Assembly (NCBI GenBank): GCA_030549335.1
Contig: CM060188.1
Coordinates: 7,378,001 to 7,442,000, forward strand
DNA length: 64,000 nucleotides
Reading direction: 5' to 3'
DNA from: Pontederia crassipes
Lineage: Eukaryota > Streptophyta > Magnoliopsida > Commelinales > Pontederiaceae
Positions 21,879-34,463 of the stretch are shown here, piece by piece. A program made the position numbers and the translations under genes. Within the stretch, counting starts at the first letter, position 1, and each line of letters opens with the position of its first letter. The notes beneath the pieces were generated by a model that worked only from the letters and a program-made list of their open reading frames with translations, did no database searches and was not told the origin of the DNA.

Positions 21879-22956
21879 TCTCGCACACTCGCTCGCAATG
21901 GCCGAAGGTGGATCAAGCAGGCAGCGTCGGATGGACACCAACATATCGACTGTAGGATTTAAAATCGACGATCGTAATCTGCTCTGCATCACACCGGAGA
22001 ATAGCCACTACAAATGTGCATTTATCCATATATACAGCCATCTTGAATAGGTTATACTAAATCTGAAAAAAAGTTCCCTGTTTAAATTCTCTTTCTAACT
22101 GCACTGGAATAATTTACAAAGAAAACTCAGAAAAGATACGAGTTTCTGTGGAAATATGATGTTGAGTGATTATTTAACTTATGGGGTCAAAACAATATTT
22201 TCTACGAAAACTACTTGAATATCAATCTCGTAAGTGTACGTGATATCAAATTCCATCGTCCGAATCAATTTTTTTTTTGACAAATATGAGACATCTAAAT
22301 AATTCGAGTAAATCGAACTATTCACTAATAAGAAAATAATATATATGATCCAAAGACGAGCAGAGATGAAGTAAAGAAAAATATTTTGAAGTGATTAATT
22401 TCCTTTGTATTGCAATATAATGGGTCACCCTTCTCCGGCTGTTCTCCACAATTCGGATCAGGTCCCGAAATTAGTCACGGATCAAGTTCGAGATTGATTG
22501 CCTCAAATTATTTATTTTTAATATTAAAATATTTCAAAATATATTGTAAAAGTTTTAATGATAATTAACATTTGGTGATTATATCAAGACATATAGAAGA
22601 TATAATAACATGTAATCGAAAAAGAAAAAGAATACAAATGAGATACGGTTGATAAGAGATAAAAAAAAAAGAATGGAGATTTTTTTTATGGTTAAAAAAA
22701 GTAGTCTTTACAGTTTCTAGGTGGTTTTTGGCAAAGAAAAGGTTTAATCTTGTTGTAGTTAATTTTTTATTACTTTGTTATTATTGTTAGAATATCTAAT
22801 TATTCATTTATTAATCCCCCTTCAAAACACCTTTATGACTATAAATGTAAAACATAAATATTATTGTTACAAAAAGAGAAAAATCACATAACAAGGTTCA
22901 TCATAAACTGATTTACATTCTTGAGCGACGACTCTCTTTTCCTATTAGAATATTGA
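21879..22956. other. Intergenic, nothing recognised
   Basis: AT-rich sequence with no reading frame, RNA or repeat recognised. Confidence 0.4.
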
Positions 22957-22965
22957 TAATTACAA

Positions 22966-23544
22966 GGTTACTTCTTCTGACCACCCATAAACTATCACGA
23001 ATTACCACATCTAATCACAATCTACGAACTTCATTTTTTGGAACTTAAACTATCGCGATTTTTCAGTTTGATCCTTCTGTCCAATTCCGTTGACTTCTTT
23101 GTTATTTTTTATATTTCGCATTTGTGAAATTTCCATTTTACCCCTGCGTTAGTTCACTTTTACATAAAAAATATAAAAGAAAATAAAAGAAAAAACAAGA
23201 GTCGACAAAGGGGGACCCCCCCTCCTCTCTCTTTTCCAGCGCTGGAGAGACGGGACAGGGAGGTCCCCCCCCCTCCCCAATGTGTTCTCTTGATTTTTCT
23301 TTTTTTAAAAAAAAAATATTTTTATATTCATTATTATATTTTATGTAAAAGTGAATTAATGCAATGGTATAATGGATATTTCACAAATGCGAAAAATAAA
23401 AAATAACGGAAAAGTCGACGAAATTGGACGGAAGGATCAAACTGGTAAAATTACGATAGTTTAAGTACAAAAAAATGAAGTTCGTAGTTTGAGGTTAAAT
23501 GTGATAATTCGCGATACTTTAGGGGCGGTCAAAGAAAATAACCC
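22966..23544. mobile_element. Fold-back MULE-type element with 9 bp target duplication
   Basis: Two arms of about 195 bp mirror each other (left from GGTTACTTCTTCTGACC, right inverse GGGTTATTTTCTTTGACC; both contain CTACGAACTTCATTTTTT and AGTTTGATCCTTC). They enclose a GC-rich core at about 23,200-23,285 that is itself partly palindromic (GGGGGACCCCCC and GGGAGGTCCCCC). The element sits between perfect copies of TAATTACAA at 22,957-22,965 and 23,545-23,553. A 9 bp duplication points to the Mutator superfamily. It has no coding capacity. Confidence 0.8.
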
Positions 23545-23553
23545 TAATTACAA

Positions 23554-24769
23554 TGATGCAAAAAAATTCAACCACTACGAAATTTTTATAGACAATTTCA
23601 ATATAAAATATAAAAAAACTCTAAAAATATTTAGATTTCGAGAGCTTCGCTATCAAGCCCCTATTAGGGGATCTCTCTCATTATTCGAAGACTCTCTCAA
23701 GAAAGGAGCGACTTCGTCGTCCCATTGCTTAAGTACGGACTAACATAGAGGTTCTTCTAAAATTACAAATTGATTTATATTCAAGACATTATTAATAATT
23801 ATTAACAAGTATAATGTTTTTCTAAGTGACAAAAGTACCCATAATTATTGTGGCAAAATAATTCACCTACAATCTTGATAAATGTTTCCCTACAATCTTC
23901 ATTAAAATGATTAACTCTTTTATAACGCAACATGTTGGTAGACGTAGATTAAGAGAGTTAAATTTTCACCGTGAAAATTTTCAAATTTTTTTTATCTTTT
24001 TATTTATTTATTTATTTGGAAAGAAAATCAACTTATCTAAACGCGCAATTCTTACAATCCCAACGCATTTGGGCGGCCCAGGCCTGCTACTGAGGTTACT
24101 GGCTCAAGGCCCAAGATTGAGGAAATAGCTACAGAGTGAAATGGTGATATGTTCTGCAATATTAACATTAATAATTAATACAAATAAAACATAATGATAA
24201 AATTGTTCAATAGATATCAAGTTTATAAGTGCTCAGCTTCAGTATTCGATTTGTGAACTATCTTTTGTTGGCAAAAGACGTGTTTTACTTTTCTTTCTTT
24301 CCTTTTTTTTCTCTTTTTAGAAAACAAAAATCGCAGACTTTGTTAGTAATGAAAAATCTTACGGATTGAAAAGATGCCACAGAGTTACCAAGTGAGTTCT
24401 GCCGACAGTGGGTTAATGGCGGCTTATAGATTCCATTATTTGTTTTCTTTCTTGTTGTGTCCGTTTCTGTGTCATATTATTATTATCATTAATTCAGCAA
24501 GAAAATATAATTGTCATTATTCGGATTTTAGCATAATTATCATCTTATTTATTCATGTTATCTAAAAGCTGGAATTAATCATTTACTCAGAGAGCTTCGT
24601 TTTGGTTGGCGAGAGCGTACGAATTGCGATGCGATCTGGGAGACCTCCTGAAGCAAAACCTGCAATGCATCACATGCCACACTCAGCCGGGTGGGGACTC
24701 TGCACTGCACTGTGTTTCATCATGCATGAGAGATAAGAAATAGTAGTTTTAAATTTCATATATATAAAA
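23554..24769. other. Intergenic, nothing recognised
   Basis: AT-rich DNA; short open frames only. A GC-richer patch at 23,640-23,740 matches nothing known to me. Confidence 0.4.
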
Positions 24770-26022
24770 TGAAAAAATTAACCTTTGTTGAGCGTTATCC
24801 TCTAATTTTAATTTATAATAAAAATGTTCTCCATCTTTTAACTCATTGCACTGAATATCATTTTCACCATCGATCATCCGTTCTCCGATCGCATAGATGA
24901 TGTTGTGACGTTCTCTCTCCTCCACGTAGATACTTGTTCGACGTGACACCGTCACACAAACTATCATCTACTCAACAAATTATCAAAAATAAATTAATAT
25001 TAAAAATAAAAAGTTGAAGGAAGGGGAGTCTCCCTACTGCCATTCTCCTCTGCGAGATCTACAGAGGGCGGAGGCCGCCTGCCCCCCCCCCCCCCCCCCA
25101 CTCCTTTCTTATGCGGCGAGAAGAATGAGAGGGGCGACACCCCCTCCCCCTTTCCTCTCACACCGAAGAGGAGACGTGGAGGGGGGTGTCGCCCCTCCCC
25201 CTTTACGTGTGCGCATCCCTCTCCTCTCAAGTGTAAGAGTGAGTGCTCAAAGGGGGAGGGGTAGGGTATTCATCAGGTCAGGTCAACTCAGTGAACTCGA
25301 AGATTCATTGGGTCGGGTCAGGTTTGATTCGGATTGAAAAATTTCAATCCGACTTGACCCGATGATTCGAGTGTTTTTCTTCTTTTTTTAATTTTAAATG
25401 TTTTTAAATTTAAGATTTTTATAACATTTTAAATTGAAAATTATAAAATAAAAATTTTTTAAATGTAGAAATATATCTATTTAAAATTAGTATTTAAAAA
25501 TATTTTTATTTAGTATAAAAAATAAAGTAATAAATGTTTTTTTATTAAAAAATATAACTAGAAAAATAATGATGATTGGGTAACCCGATCTTCGGGTCAT
25601 AGCAAAAAAAAAAGAGATCCGACCCGACCCGCCAAACGGGTCGGGTTTGCCATGAACACCCCTAAGGAGGGGTGATCATTGCTCCTCTCCTCTCTAGTGC
25701 CAGGGGGCGCCCCCTCCCCTCTCTCTTCTCCGGCCCCGGAGAGGAGGGTGTGGCGTCTCCTTCTTTTTTATTTTATTTATTAATTTTTTATTTGTTGACA
25801 TGGAGGACAATCTACATGACAGTGTCAAACGGTTGTCAGTATGATGGAGAGATAATATTGCGACATTAGTTGGGCAATCGGAAAACGTGCGATTAGCGAT
25901 GAAAATAGTATTTTATGAAATGAGTTAAAAAATGAAGAAGAGTCTAGTTACAAAGTAAAATTGGAATATAGCGATAAGAAAATGGTCGTATTTGACGTAA
26001 TTTACCGAATATATTATTGGTA
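24770..26022. mobile_element. Large fold-back element with GC-rich core and a nested insert
   Basis: The left arm (about 24,775-25,015) and the inverse of the right arm (about 25,780-26,020) share text such as TTTTAACTCATT, CATCGMTMATC and TCTCCGATYGC. The core has GC-rich blocks at 25,020-25,260 and 25,670-25,770, separated by a different AT-rich repeat (25,268-25,668). A run of 18 C lies at 25,082-25,099. No target duplication is clear. Reading frames in the core overlap on both strands and look like composition artefacts. Confidence 0.65.
25268..25668. repeat. Nested repeat rich in GGGTCGGGT words
   Basis: Starts AGGGTATTCATCAGGTCAGG, ends GGGTCGGGTTTGCCATGAACACCCCT, and has inverse-matching CCCGA/TCGGG words at both margins around an AT-rich middle. 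It interrupts the GC core of the surrounding fold-back element. Resembles plant MITEs that end in ATGAACACCCC; class not proven. Confidence 0.45.
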
Positions 26023-26875
26023 AATTGTTGACAGCATTAATCTTTTTTATTGCAAAGCAGAGTTATGGATTTAGTTAGTACAAGAAAAGATAAAATGAAA
26101 TGAAATGACATAAGTTTTTCTTAATATAACAAAAAAAGGAGCATGGAACTCGGTTGCAGGTTGTATTTAATTGGAGTAATCACAACCATTCATCTAAAAG
26201 GTCCCAAAGATGATAGGACTAAAATTGTAGGAAGGTGTACAAACTTGACCAATTATTTCACCAAATTGCTATTGTACCATGCACTATGAGACTCGGCCGT
26301 GAAATATGTCGTGGGATGAATTTTAGAATGTTATATAAGATTTCGAATTCGATTTTTTATGAATATAAAATTTTTCACGTAAAATTTGAGAGCCTCACGT
26401 GTTATTATTAAGTACATGAGGACCCGGAACAATGTAATCGAATTAATTGAATAGAAAAATCAAAATTAATCAAAATTATTGGCCGTGAATGGTGCTCTCA
26501 CACGCACACATAAAATGAACGGCACATCCAAAGGACGAATGAATACCTGCCCCTCCTTAGTCCTTTCAGATGGAGTTACAGGGGGAAAAGAATAGTGCGA
26601 AATAGGAACAAGGAAAAGTTATTTCCCTTCTTCCGACGGAGGCATAACATTGATCTCCAAGCAATTTATGCATATTATGACTTTGGAAAGAGACGAAAAA
26701 AAAAAGATTAAAAAAAAAGTTTGGGTACTGTGTTCAAATTTGAAGCATCCAATTAGAGCTGGACAAGATAAAAAGGAGGCAGACAGGAGCGTTGATCACG
26801 ATGTTTCTTCTTCTGTTCAAGACTTCTAGGTCATGAGAGGAGGACAATAAGAAATATGAGCTTTAAATATTAGGA

Positions 26876-26995
26876 ATGGGGTGTAGCTTAATGGTGCACT
26901 TCATGAGACATTACAAGTTCGCACTTCATTATACGTGTGCTTTTATTTTAATCTTCATTTTTTTTACATTAGGTTGATGAACTTCCCTTTATAAC
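26876..26995 (+). repeat. Possible tRNA-derived SINE remnant
   Basis: GTGTAGCTTAATGGTGCACTTC holds a good RNA polymerase III A box (TAGCTTAATGG at 26,884-26,894). AAGTTCGCACTTC about 20 bp on resembles a B box (GGTTCGANTCC) with mismatches. No tail or target duplication was identified. Confidence 0.35.
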
Positions 26996-27477
26996 CCCCA
27001 AAAAAGAAACACATTAATATTAATCACCATTTCAAACAAATCGAAGAAAAAGGAAGCTCAATTCATTCTTTTTTTTTTCCTAATTGCTTTTACAATTGGT
27101 GATTTCCCCAAAAGAATTATGGATTATTTCACATATTTTCTTTGAACAATGATTTCACTTTTATCTCTAGAGTCATAAATTTAAATTATACTATCAATAT
27201 GCACATGTTCCAAGATGTTCGGTAGAAGAGTAAGTATAGAATAAAACTCACCAAACACTAATTTTAATCCCAAATAAGGATGAACCGTAAAGTTGAGTGT
27301 ATAAGAAATATTTAGCCCTTTCTAGAGAGAAACCTAAAAAATAAGTAATTGTTGCTCTTAGAAAAAAAAATATTGGCTTCTAATTCAAAGAATTTAGTGA
27401 TTCTTTGAAATTAATTGATCTTATTTGATAAATAGCGGTGAGATGCAAAATTAAATAGAATCTCTCTTTTTTTGTTC

Positions 27478-27736
27478 TGTTTGATTAAGGGATAATAATT
27501 CCATAGTCAAGAGATTTTATTCTGATTGATTTTTTAAAAAATTTTAAATCAAGAATAAAGTTATTGTAACTAAAAGCTGAAATAACTTATCTCTAAAAAA
27601 ATTACTGATGAAAGTATATATAACATTTTTCTAAATAGCAAAAATAACCATCATCATTATGGCAGAATAATTCAACTGTTTGGTAAAATAAGCCAGAATA
27701 AAATCATATTATCCTTTTTATCCTTAAACCAAATAG
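27478..27736. repeat. Possible Tourist-like MITE
   Basis: The left end TGTTTGATTAAGGGATAATA and the inverse right end CTATTTGGTTTAAGGATAAA are imperfect inverted repeats of the TTTGGTTAAGGATAA type around an AT-rich interior. The 3 bp target duplication was not resolved. Confidence 0.35.
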
Positions 27737-30186
27737 GTATACATATCAGAAAACTTTAGTGTTTTGATTTTTTAATTGCAATTTTACCTTTTGCTACAAG
27801 TTGAAGAAAAATGAATCTTCAAGAGTATAGTTGACCATTTCAATCATAAAGAAAGATAGAATATTATTTTTATTGTAAAGTATATTTTATTAAATTGAAA
27901 AGGTATAAATGTAATTAGTATATAAGAAAGTTAAAAATAATGACAGAAAAAATAACAAAATTCTAAGAAGGTAAAAGAAAATAACCTTAAAGCACTCACT
28001 TTGATAATTGATTTTTCAAAACTTATACTAAATGAACATGGTGTGCATTTTTTTACGGTGGATCACAAGATTGCAAAGTGTTGATTACAGATCGGATAAT
28101 CAAGAATTTACTTGACACTGTGTGAAACAAAGGTTTCACACAATCATTTAACCCTTACGTTTATCATATGTGATGATTTAATTGTATGAAATATTATATT
28201 AACATGCATAAATAAAAATATCCATGCATTGATTATGAGTTAATAATATCCATGCATTGTTTATCTAGTGTCAAGTTTAAATTATAAATGTTCAACTAGT
28301 CATACATCAAATTCCACCTCAATTAGTAATTTATCAATTTATTTATAATCATCAGTTACAATAGTTAATCGATCATAATTAATAATTTCTTTAATAAATT
28401 TTAATTATCCATTAGTCACAATTATGAATTGGTTATAATCATCAATCAATTACACTTGTCCATTAACCTAAATTTATCAATTGGTTATTTAAAAGTCATT
28501 ACATTTTAACTTTTTATCAATGCAAAGAATTCATAGGTTACTAATTGATCAATTATTCATTATAGTTTGAAGCTCTTAATCAATCATAAATATTACAATA
28601 TAGAGAACCCTCACTTATTGCTCGTCTATTCATAATTGCAATACCAAAGTTCGACATAACTCCGTTTGGATTAGGTGGAATCTAACTAGGGCCGCCTTTG
28701 ACCTAAAACAATCACAACACATTTTAAGAACTCAAGCCTTGCATTCCTGAACTCTGGCCAATTTCCTGGAACCATCCTATCAATTATCATAGTGAAGCAT
28801 GATTATATAGTACATATTCACTATAATGTAGCAAGTAAATAATGAATTAGTTTGACATTTTACGACATTACAATCTATTTTTAAAAAAATACACACAACA
28901 CTAATCAACCCCAAAAGAAAAGAACAAAAAGAATCATTATGACTCGGGAGAATTATTTTATCATTACCTCACCCTTGCACTCCTTACTTAAATATAAAAG
29001 AAAAAATGCCATCTTGTTTTGGGTTAAAAAAGGAGCCAATTTTTTATTGATTTATACTTTCACCTTCTCGAAAAGAAAAAAAAAGGTTTAAAATGGTCCT
29101 TGTCAACCTTTTTTTGGGGTCTTTGTCAACTTAACATCTTCTCTACCAACTACGTAAGACTTACATTAGGGATTAGTGGCCGACCAGGCTTTGGCATTTC
29201 TTGTAGCTACAAGTTATTCTTAATTACTCCAAGAAAACATGTCTCTAATTTGAGCGGGACATAAAATGTAGACCTGCAGTCTCACTTTTTTCTTAATTTA
29301 AGGGAATAATTGGACGTTATCATATGTGCACTTAGCCTTGACTCATGCAAAAAAAAAAGAACTCCATTTTTACAGGAGGCTGGTAAGAATGCATCCCATC
29401 CATGTGCTGTAGGTGTGGCTACTGAATAATTATTGCACAAGGACGTGATCACAATTAAGATTGATGTGGAATGCATCATGCATGATCGAGCTTTCTCTAA
29501 AGTCCAGCTCAACGTGGTCGCACAGGTACTTGTCTTAATAATATCGAAATCTGATTTTAATTGCAAGGCTCATTTTTATGTTTCATTCAGCATCGATCCT
29601 TTCTAATTAATTAACACATCGATAAGTTATTATTAGTTCAATATCTTTTGGGGAGATGGAGTTGCAAGTGCAATGTTTCAAGCTAATTAATTAAGGTTGA
29701 GCGCACCATAGAAAAAAAAAAGATTCTTTAGTTAATTATATGACTGTATAATATATATATATATGTCCCCATCTGAAATTAAATTAATGAAAAACTACTT
29801 TAAAAAATGGAAACCACCAAATTATAAAATTTAATGTGAAAATTATCAATTCATAAATAACATATATATATAAGTTACCGAGATGTCCATTTTAATTACA
29901 CAATTGTCTTGGGATATATATTATCATAATAAACTATAACCTTGTTTATAATATCTGACGACCTCTTACATTTTTGGACAAGATGCAACTTACATCGGAA
30001 TAAAAATGATTACGCTAACTAGTGCTAAATATTGACACATGAAACGATTAAACCTTTTTTTGGTAAGAAAAAGGAAAAGTTAAACGGTACACATATTTTG
30101 AAATGACAGTTCCGGAAACACATCAATCAGGCACCAACAACATCTGCCGTCTTCTCCAGTGCAAAGATACAGCAGTAGATCTCCCT

Positions 30187-30187
<1 letters not shown>

Positions 30188-30230
<43 letters not shown>
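30188..30230. repeat. (GA)n microsatellite upstream of the SAUR gene
   Basis: About 21 GA units, about 400 bp before the SAUR start and about 230 bp before its TATA box. Confidence 0.9.
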
Positions 30231-30233
<3 letters not shown>

Positions 30234-30462
30234 TAGGGACGTGAGTGTCCTGAACAAAGCAAACAGAAGGGCTAACGCGGGGCAGACCCAGCACGTTATT
30301 TCTAAACCCCAAACCACGAACGCAGCCGTGGCCTGTCCTCCCTCCCCGTCCCCCTCTCTCCACCCCCCACCACATGCTCTTGTCCTCCTCAGCCTTCCGC
30401 ATTTACTGCGGCTGCTGCTGTTGCTGCTGCTTTCACCTTCTCTAGTGCCCGGACGCGGCCAC

Positions 30463-30470
30463 TATATATA
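30463..30470 (+). promoter_or_regulatory. TATA box of the SAUR gene
   Basis: TATATATA in a GC-rich setting, 157 bp before the ATG, implying a leader of about 125 nt. Confidence 0.6.
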
Positions 30471-30626
30471 CAGACACACACACACAGGCTCGCTCGCACA
30501 CCTCGTCACCTTCTCCAAGTCATCAGCTCGTTCTGCACCACAAGCAAACTCCAAGCTCTTTCGTCTGTCCGAGAAAAGAGAGCAGTACGTGCGTACTTGG
30601 GACTGGAATCCGCGGGAGGAATCAGG

Positions 30627-30929
30627 ATGGCGTTCCGGAAGTCCAACAAGCTCCCGCAAGCGGCGGCCATCAAGCAGATCCTGAAGAGGTGCTCCAGCCT
30701 GGGGAGGAAGGAGCAAGGCCTGCCGCTGGACGTGCCCAAGGGCCACTTCGCGGTGTACGTCGGCGAGAGCCGGAGCCGCCACGTCGTGCCCATCGCCTAC
30801 CTGGCGCGCCCCGAGTTCCAGAGCCTCCTCCGGCAGGCCGAGGAGGAGTTTGGCTTCGGCCACGACATGGGCCTCACCATCCCCTGCGAGGAGGTCGTCT
30901 TCCGCTCCCTCACCGACATGCTCCGATGA
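30627..30929 (+). CDS. SAUR (small auxin up RNA) family protein
   Basis: Intronless, 100 aa, the usual SAUR size. The conserved SAUR domain fills residues about 25-98: [13 protein letters not shown], then [42 protein letters not shown] and a short tail. The basic N-terminus ([20 protein letters not shown]) is typical. SAUR proteins inhibit PP2C.D phosphatases and so activate plasma-membrane H+-ATPases, promoting cell expansion; this is family knowledge and not shown here. ATG 30627 is the first that opens the SAUR frame. Coding GC is very high compared with the AT-rich flanks. Unlike many SAURs, no tandem copy lies next to it. Other open frames across 30,100-31,070 are shadows. Confidence 0.92.
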   Translation: MAFRKSNKLPQAAAIKQILKRCSSLGRKEQGLPLDVPKGHFAVYVGESRSRHVVPIAYLARPEFQSLLRQAEEEFGFGHDMGLTIPCEEVVFRSLTDMLR

Positions 30930-32300
30930 GCGTTAATTAACAACTGCCGGCCGGCCGGCCACGGAACTCGAGGAGACAGAGGCCGTGCCTTCTTCTCCTT
31001 GCAGCGCCAATTGTTTATTATTCTAGTTTTGTTAGTTTTTTCTACCCAGAGCTCGCGGCCATGCATGGGCGCTTTTGCTTCGGGCCAAATTTGTACATCT
31101 CAGAGCGGCGTGCGACCGCTTGCGCCGCCCTGCGAGAGCTGATCTGATTTATTAGCAGTGGCGTATTTTTTTTTAGCTAAAACGAAAGGTGCAGCGGAGG
31201 CTTGTCCTCTCCTATGTTTTGTTTCCAAAAGCTCGCAACATAATTGTTGTGTTTAACGTAAACAGGAACAGGATGAGAGACAAAAGATCTTGTACAAACG
31301 TGCATGACATTTAATTCTCTCATGAGCTAAATAGTACAAATAACATAGAAGCACTTTTAAAGTGTCCGGAGAGAAAGAAACTAAGAAAGGTTTCTACTTA
31401 TTTAAAACCACATTATGTTTTTAGAGCATCATTTCAAATATGAGTTTATTTCGTGCTACAATCAATTTGATTCAAACATTAGCAAAACATATATGATGAT
31501 GCACCAAATTTCTTAATCAAAATTCGGATTCCTTGAATTGCAATAGAAAAAAACTTGAAGCTATTTAAGATGTCATTTCTTGTGTGCATGATTATTTTAG
31601 TCCTTGGTTTTTTTAAAATGGAATTAGAAATGAGTACTTTTTTGGTCTATTCATCCCATTTATGCTATTTGTGTTATCCTTTTCGATACTAGGTACAAAG
31701 AGGATGAATCTACTTTTGGTTTGGTTCATGGAACAATAATAATTGAGATCATGAGAGATGGAAGGTTTTCGACCCGTGATGCCCCTCCTTTTTCATTCAT
31801 TAATTCATCTACTACTACTACTACTTTGGAAGTCATAAAAAGAGAGTTCATAATGGGTTCTAAACCATACATTTGGAGGGCCAACATGATTCCAATTCCT
31901 CTATCTGATGATATACGTCGTAACCTCTGTTTTGCATTAAGAACAAGAAAGTGACATGTGAACTGTTCTCACGGTGATTGTGAAAATTCCAAGAATTGAT
32001 CAATATTCAAGGAGTTGGAGTCACTCATGTCCCTTCAATTTGTACTTATCATTTAATCACCCTTGCGAGGTGATTAGGTGAGGACCTGAAGTTAAAAGTT
32101 GGAATAAGAAATTAGTGGCCTCAAATTCAAACCGTAAAGATACCATTAGGTTACTTTTTTTTGTGCTTCCGTCCGATGAGTCATGCATCACCATCAGATA
32201 ATTGAAAAGGGAATTCATCAAGAACAAAATCGTGAGAAGATTATTATTATATCCTTTTAACTTTCTTTCTCTTATCTATTAATGGACTGTATCTATTTTA
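30930..32300. other. 3' flank of SAUR and intergenic DNA
   Basis: The first about 250 bp is probably 3' UTR. A short (CTA)n run lies near 31,810. The rest is AT-rich without a recognised gene. Confidence 0.4.
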
Positions 32301-32699
32301 GAGCGTTTGGTTACGCAATAAAATGATAAGGAACAAATAATATAATACGATATTCTATGGTATTTTCGAAAAATTAACTTTATTCTTATTCCGTTTGGTC
32401 GAAGGAGAATATATTTTAAAAATATAATAATTTATAACAAAAATATTTCATTATAAAAGTTGATGTTTATAATAACAGTAGAAATATTAATACAATAATA
32501 TATAATTAAATTTTAAAAAATAAATTATAAGTTAAAATTTGAAAAATATAAGAATATAATATTCTCTGAATGGGGATAAAAATAACGGTTTCACTTTTTT
32601 TAAAGTCGTTTCACAGTTTTCTAAGTTTGATCGAGATATTTTTATTGTATATTTCAAGAATAATATGATATTCTAGAATTTATTCCGTAACCAATATGG
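32301..32699. repeat. Possible Tourist-like MITE
   Basis: The left end GAGCGTTTGGTTACGCAATAA and the inverse right end CCATATTGGTTACGGAATAA share TTGGTTACGSAATAA. The interior is AT-rich. The same GTTTGGTT-type text recurs just beyond (32,699-32,720), so a second copy may abut it. Confidence 0.45.
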
Positions 32700-33491
32700 C
32701 CATTTGGTTGAAGAATACGGAGAATAAAGTAGTAAAAATATCATATTCTTAAAAAAGTATAGATATTTTTATTTTTATCTGTATTTGAATGAAAAGGAAT
32801 AAAATTTTTAAATATAATATTTTAATTAATATATTTTCTTATAAATACTTTATATTTAATATTATTATAAAAAAAATATTCATATAAAAGCAAATGATTA
32901 AAAAAATAAAAGAATGATTAAAAAAAGTAAAAAAGTGAGAATATCTCTATTCTTCATATGTTGAAGAATATCTTTATTCTTCTTATGAGTACAAACATGA
33001 CGGTTTGAACGATTTCTAGTTGGTTTCACGAATTTAATGTTTGACCAAAATAATCTTAATATAGGATCACATTTTTTATGTCATCCTTTGTTTTGTTAAG
33101 CTCCGGTTAGAAAACGATGTTGATAATTCAATTCGAAAGACACATTGTCCACAAATTAAAAGTTGGTTCATCAAGTCTAATTAATTTGATTATGTCGCTC
33201 GCATCACATACCTAGTTAACATAAATTTTTTTATATTTACGTGAACTCAAATTCAAAATCTTACTTAAATAATTAAGTTCACTCCACCTAACCCCTTGGT
33301 TAATGTCATCCTTCAAATTAATATGATATGGTCTGATACATCCAAATTAAACATCTCAAATGTATAAGTGTGTATCCAATCAATTAATATGATATGGTAT
33401 GATATGTCACTCGCATTACATGGGCATTATTTCCACCAATCACAGCAGTGATATTCCACTTTATATTTAGTTATCGACTTTTAGAAAGGTG
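32700..33491. other. AT-rich intergenic DNA
   Basis: No gene recognised. Two short words (ATATGATATGG and TGTCACTCGCATYACAT) recur near 33,190-33,420. Confidence 0.35.
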
Positions 33492-34454
33492 GGTAAATTA
33501 CACGATTGGTCCTCCAACTTTGAGTCGATTTTCAATTGGCCCTCCAACTTCAATTTGTCACTAGATCATCCTTCATCTTTTATTTTCTTGCACGATTAGT
33601 CCTCCTGACCGGTGATCATGAGTTTCTCGATTGTCTTACATACATTGCCGCTTTTCTCTCTCATTCACGTCAGTTTAACTCGTCCATGTCATTATAATTT
33701 TTTTTAAAAAATGAGATCATCCACATCATTATAAAAATTTTAAAAAATAAACAAAAAGTGATCGGCATGGCGAGAGAGAGGGAGGGGGCGACCTGCATGG
33801 AGAGAGGAAAGGACGGAGCGGCAAGAGAGAGGGAGGGGGCGATCGCCCCCTCCCTCTCAAGGGGGGCGACTGTGCCCCCATATTGAGCTCGCTCTCGACC
33901 AGAGGGGGACGTTCGCCCCCCTCCTTCTCTCTCTATCAAGGCGAGAGAGAGGGAGGGGCGGGCCGTGCGGAGCTCGACCCCCCTCAGTCGCCTCCCTCCC
34001 TCTCTCTTGCCGTGCAAAAGAGAGAAGGAGGGGAGGGCCCCCCTCCCTCTCTCCCACATGAGCTCCAGCTCTCTCATGGTGCGGGAGAGAGAGGGAGGGG
34101 GGCGACCGCCCCCCTCTGGAGCTCGCTCTCGACCCTCTGTCAAGCTCGACCGCCCCCTCCCTCTCTCTCGCCGTGCCGGTTATTTTTTTATTTTTTAAAA
34201 TTTTTATAATGTCATGGACGATTTCATTTTTTTATTTTTTAAAATTTTTATAATGATGTGGATAAGTTAAATTGATGTGGATGAGAGAGAAAAATGGCCA
34301 CATATGCAAGGCAATCGGGAAAACCCCTGATCACCGGTCAGGAGGACTAATTGTGCAAGAAAATGAAAGATGGAGAACGATATGATTACAAATTGAAGTT
34401 AGGGGATCAATTGAAAATCGACTTAAAGTTGGGGACAAATCGTATAATTTACTC
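33492..34454. mobile_element. Fold-back MULE-type element, complete
   Basis: 963 bp. The arms, about 260 bp each, mirror closely: left GGTAAATTACACGATTGG, right inverse GAGTAAATTATACGATTTG. Both run through CTCCTGACCGGTGATCA and ATTTTTAAAAAAT stretches. The core (about 33,765-34,180) is GC-rich and made of GAGAGAGGGAGGGGGCGA words on both strands. Flanks AGAAAGGTG (33,483-33,491) and GGAAAGTTG (34,455-34,463) agree at 7 of 9, consistent with an aged 9 bp Mutator-type target duplication. Open frames inside are produced by the purine/pyrimidine repeats. Confidence 0.75.
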
Positions 34455-34463
34455 GGAAAGTTG

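Larger units (their letters stand above)
26023..30187. other. Long intergenic region before the SAUR gene
   Basis: AT-rich throughout with no supported gene. A SINE-like piece (26,876-26,995) and a MITE-like piece (27,478-27,736) are listed separately. The stretch 28,300-28,600 is low-complexity with many ATCAATTA/TAATTGAT words. A (TA)n run lies at about 29,750-29,765. Confidence 0.4.

Noticed and set aside
32070-32150. Possible SINE-like segment with TCAAATTCAAACC
   Set aside because: Only a B-box-like match; too little to support an element.
33670-34209. Overlapping Pro/Arg/Gly-rich frames on both strands
   Set aside because: They come from GAGAGGGAGGGGG repeats in the core of a fold-back element; no domain, and all frames compete.
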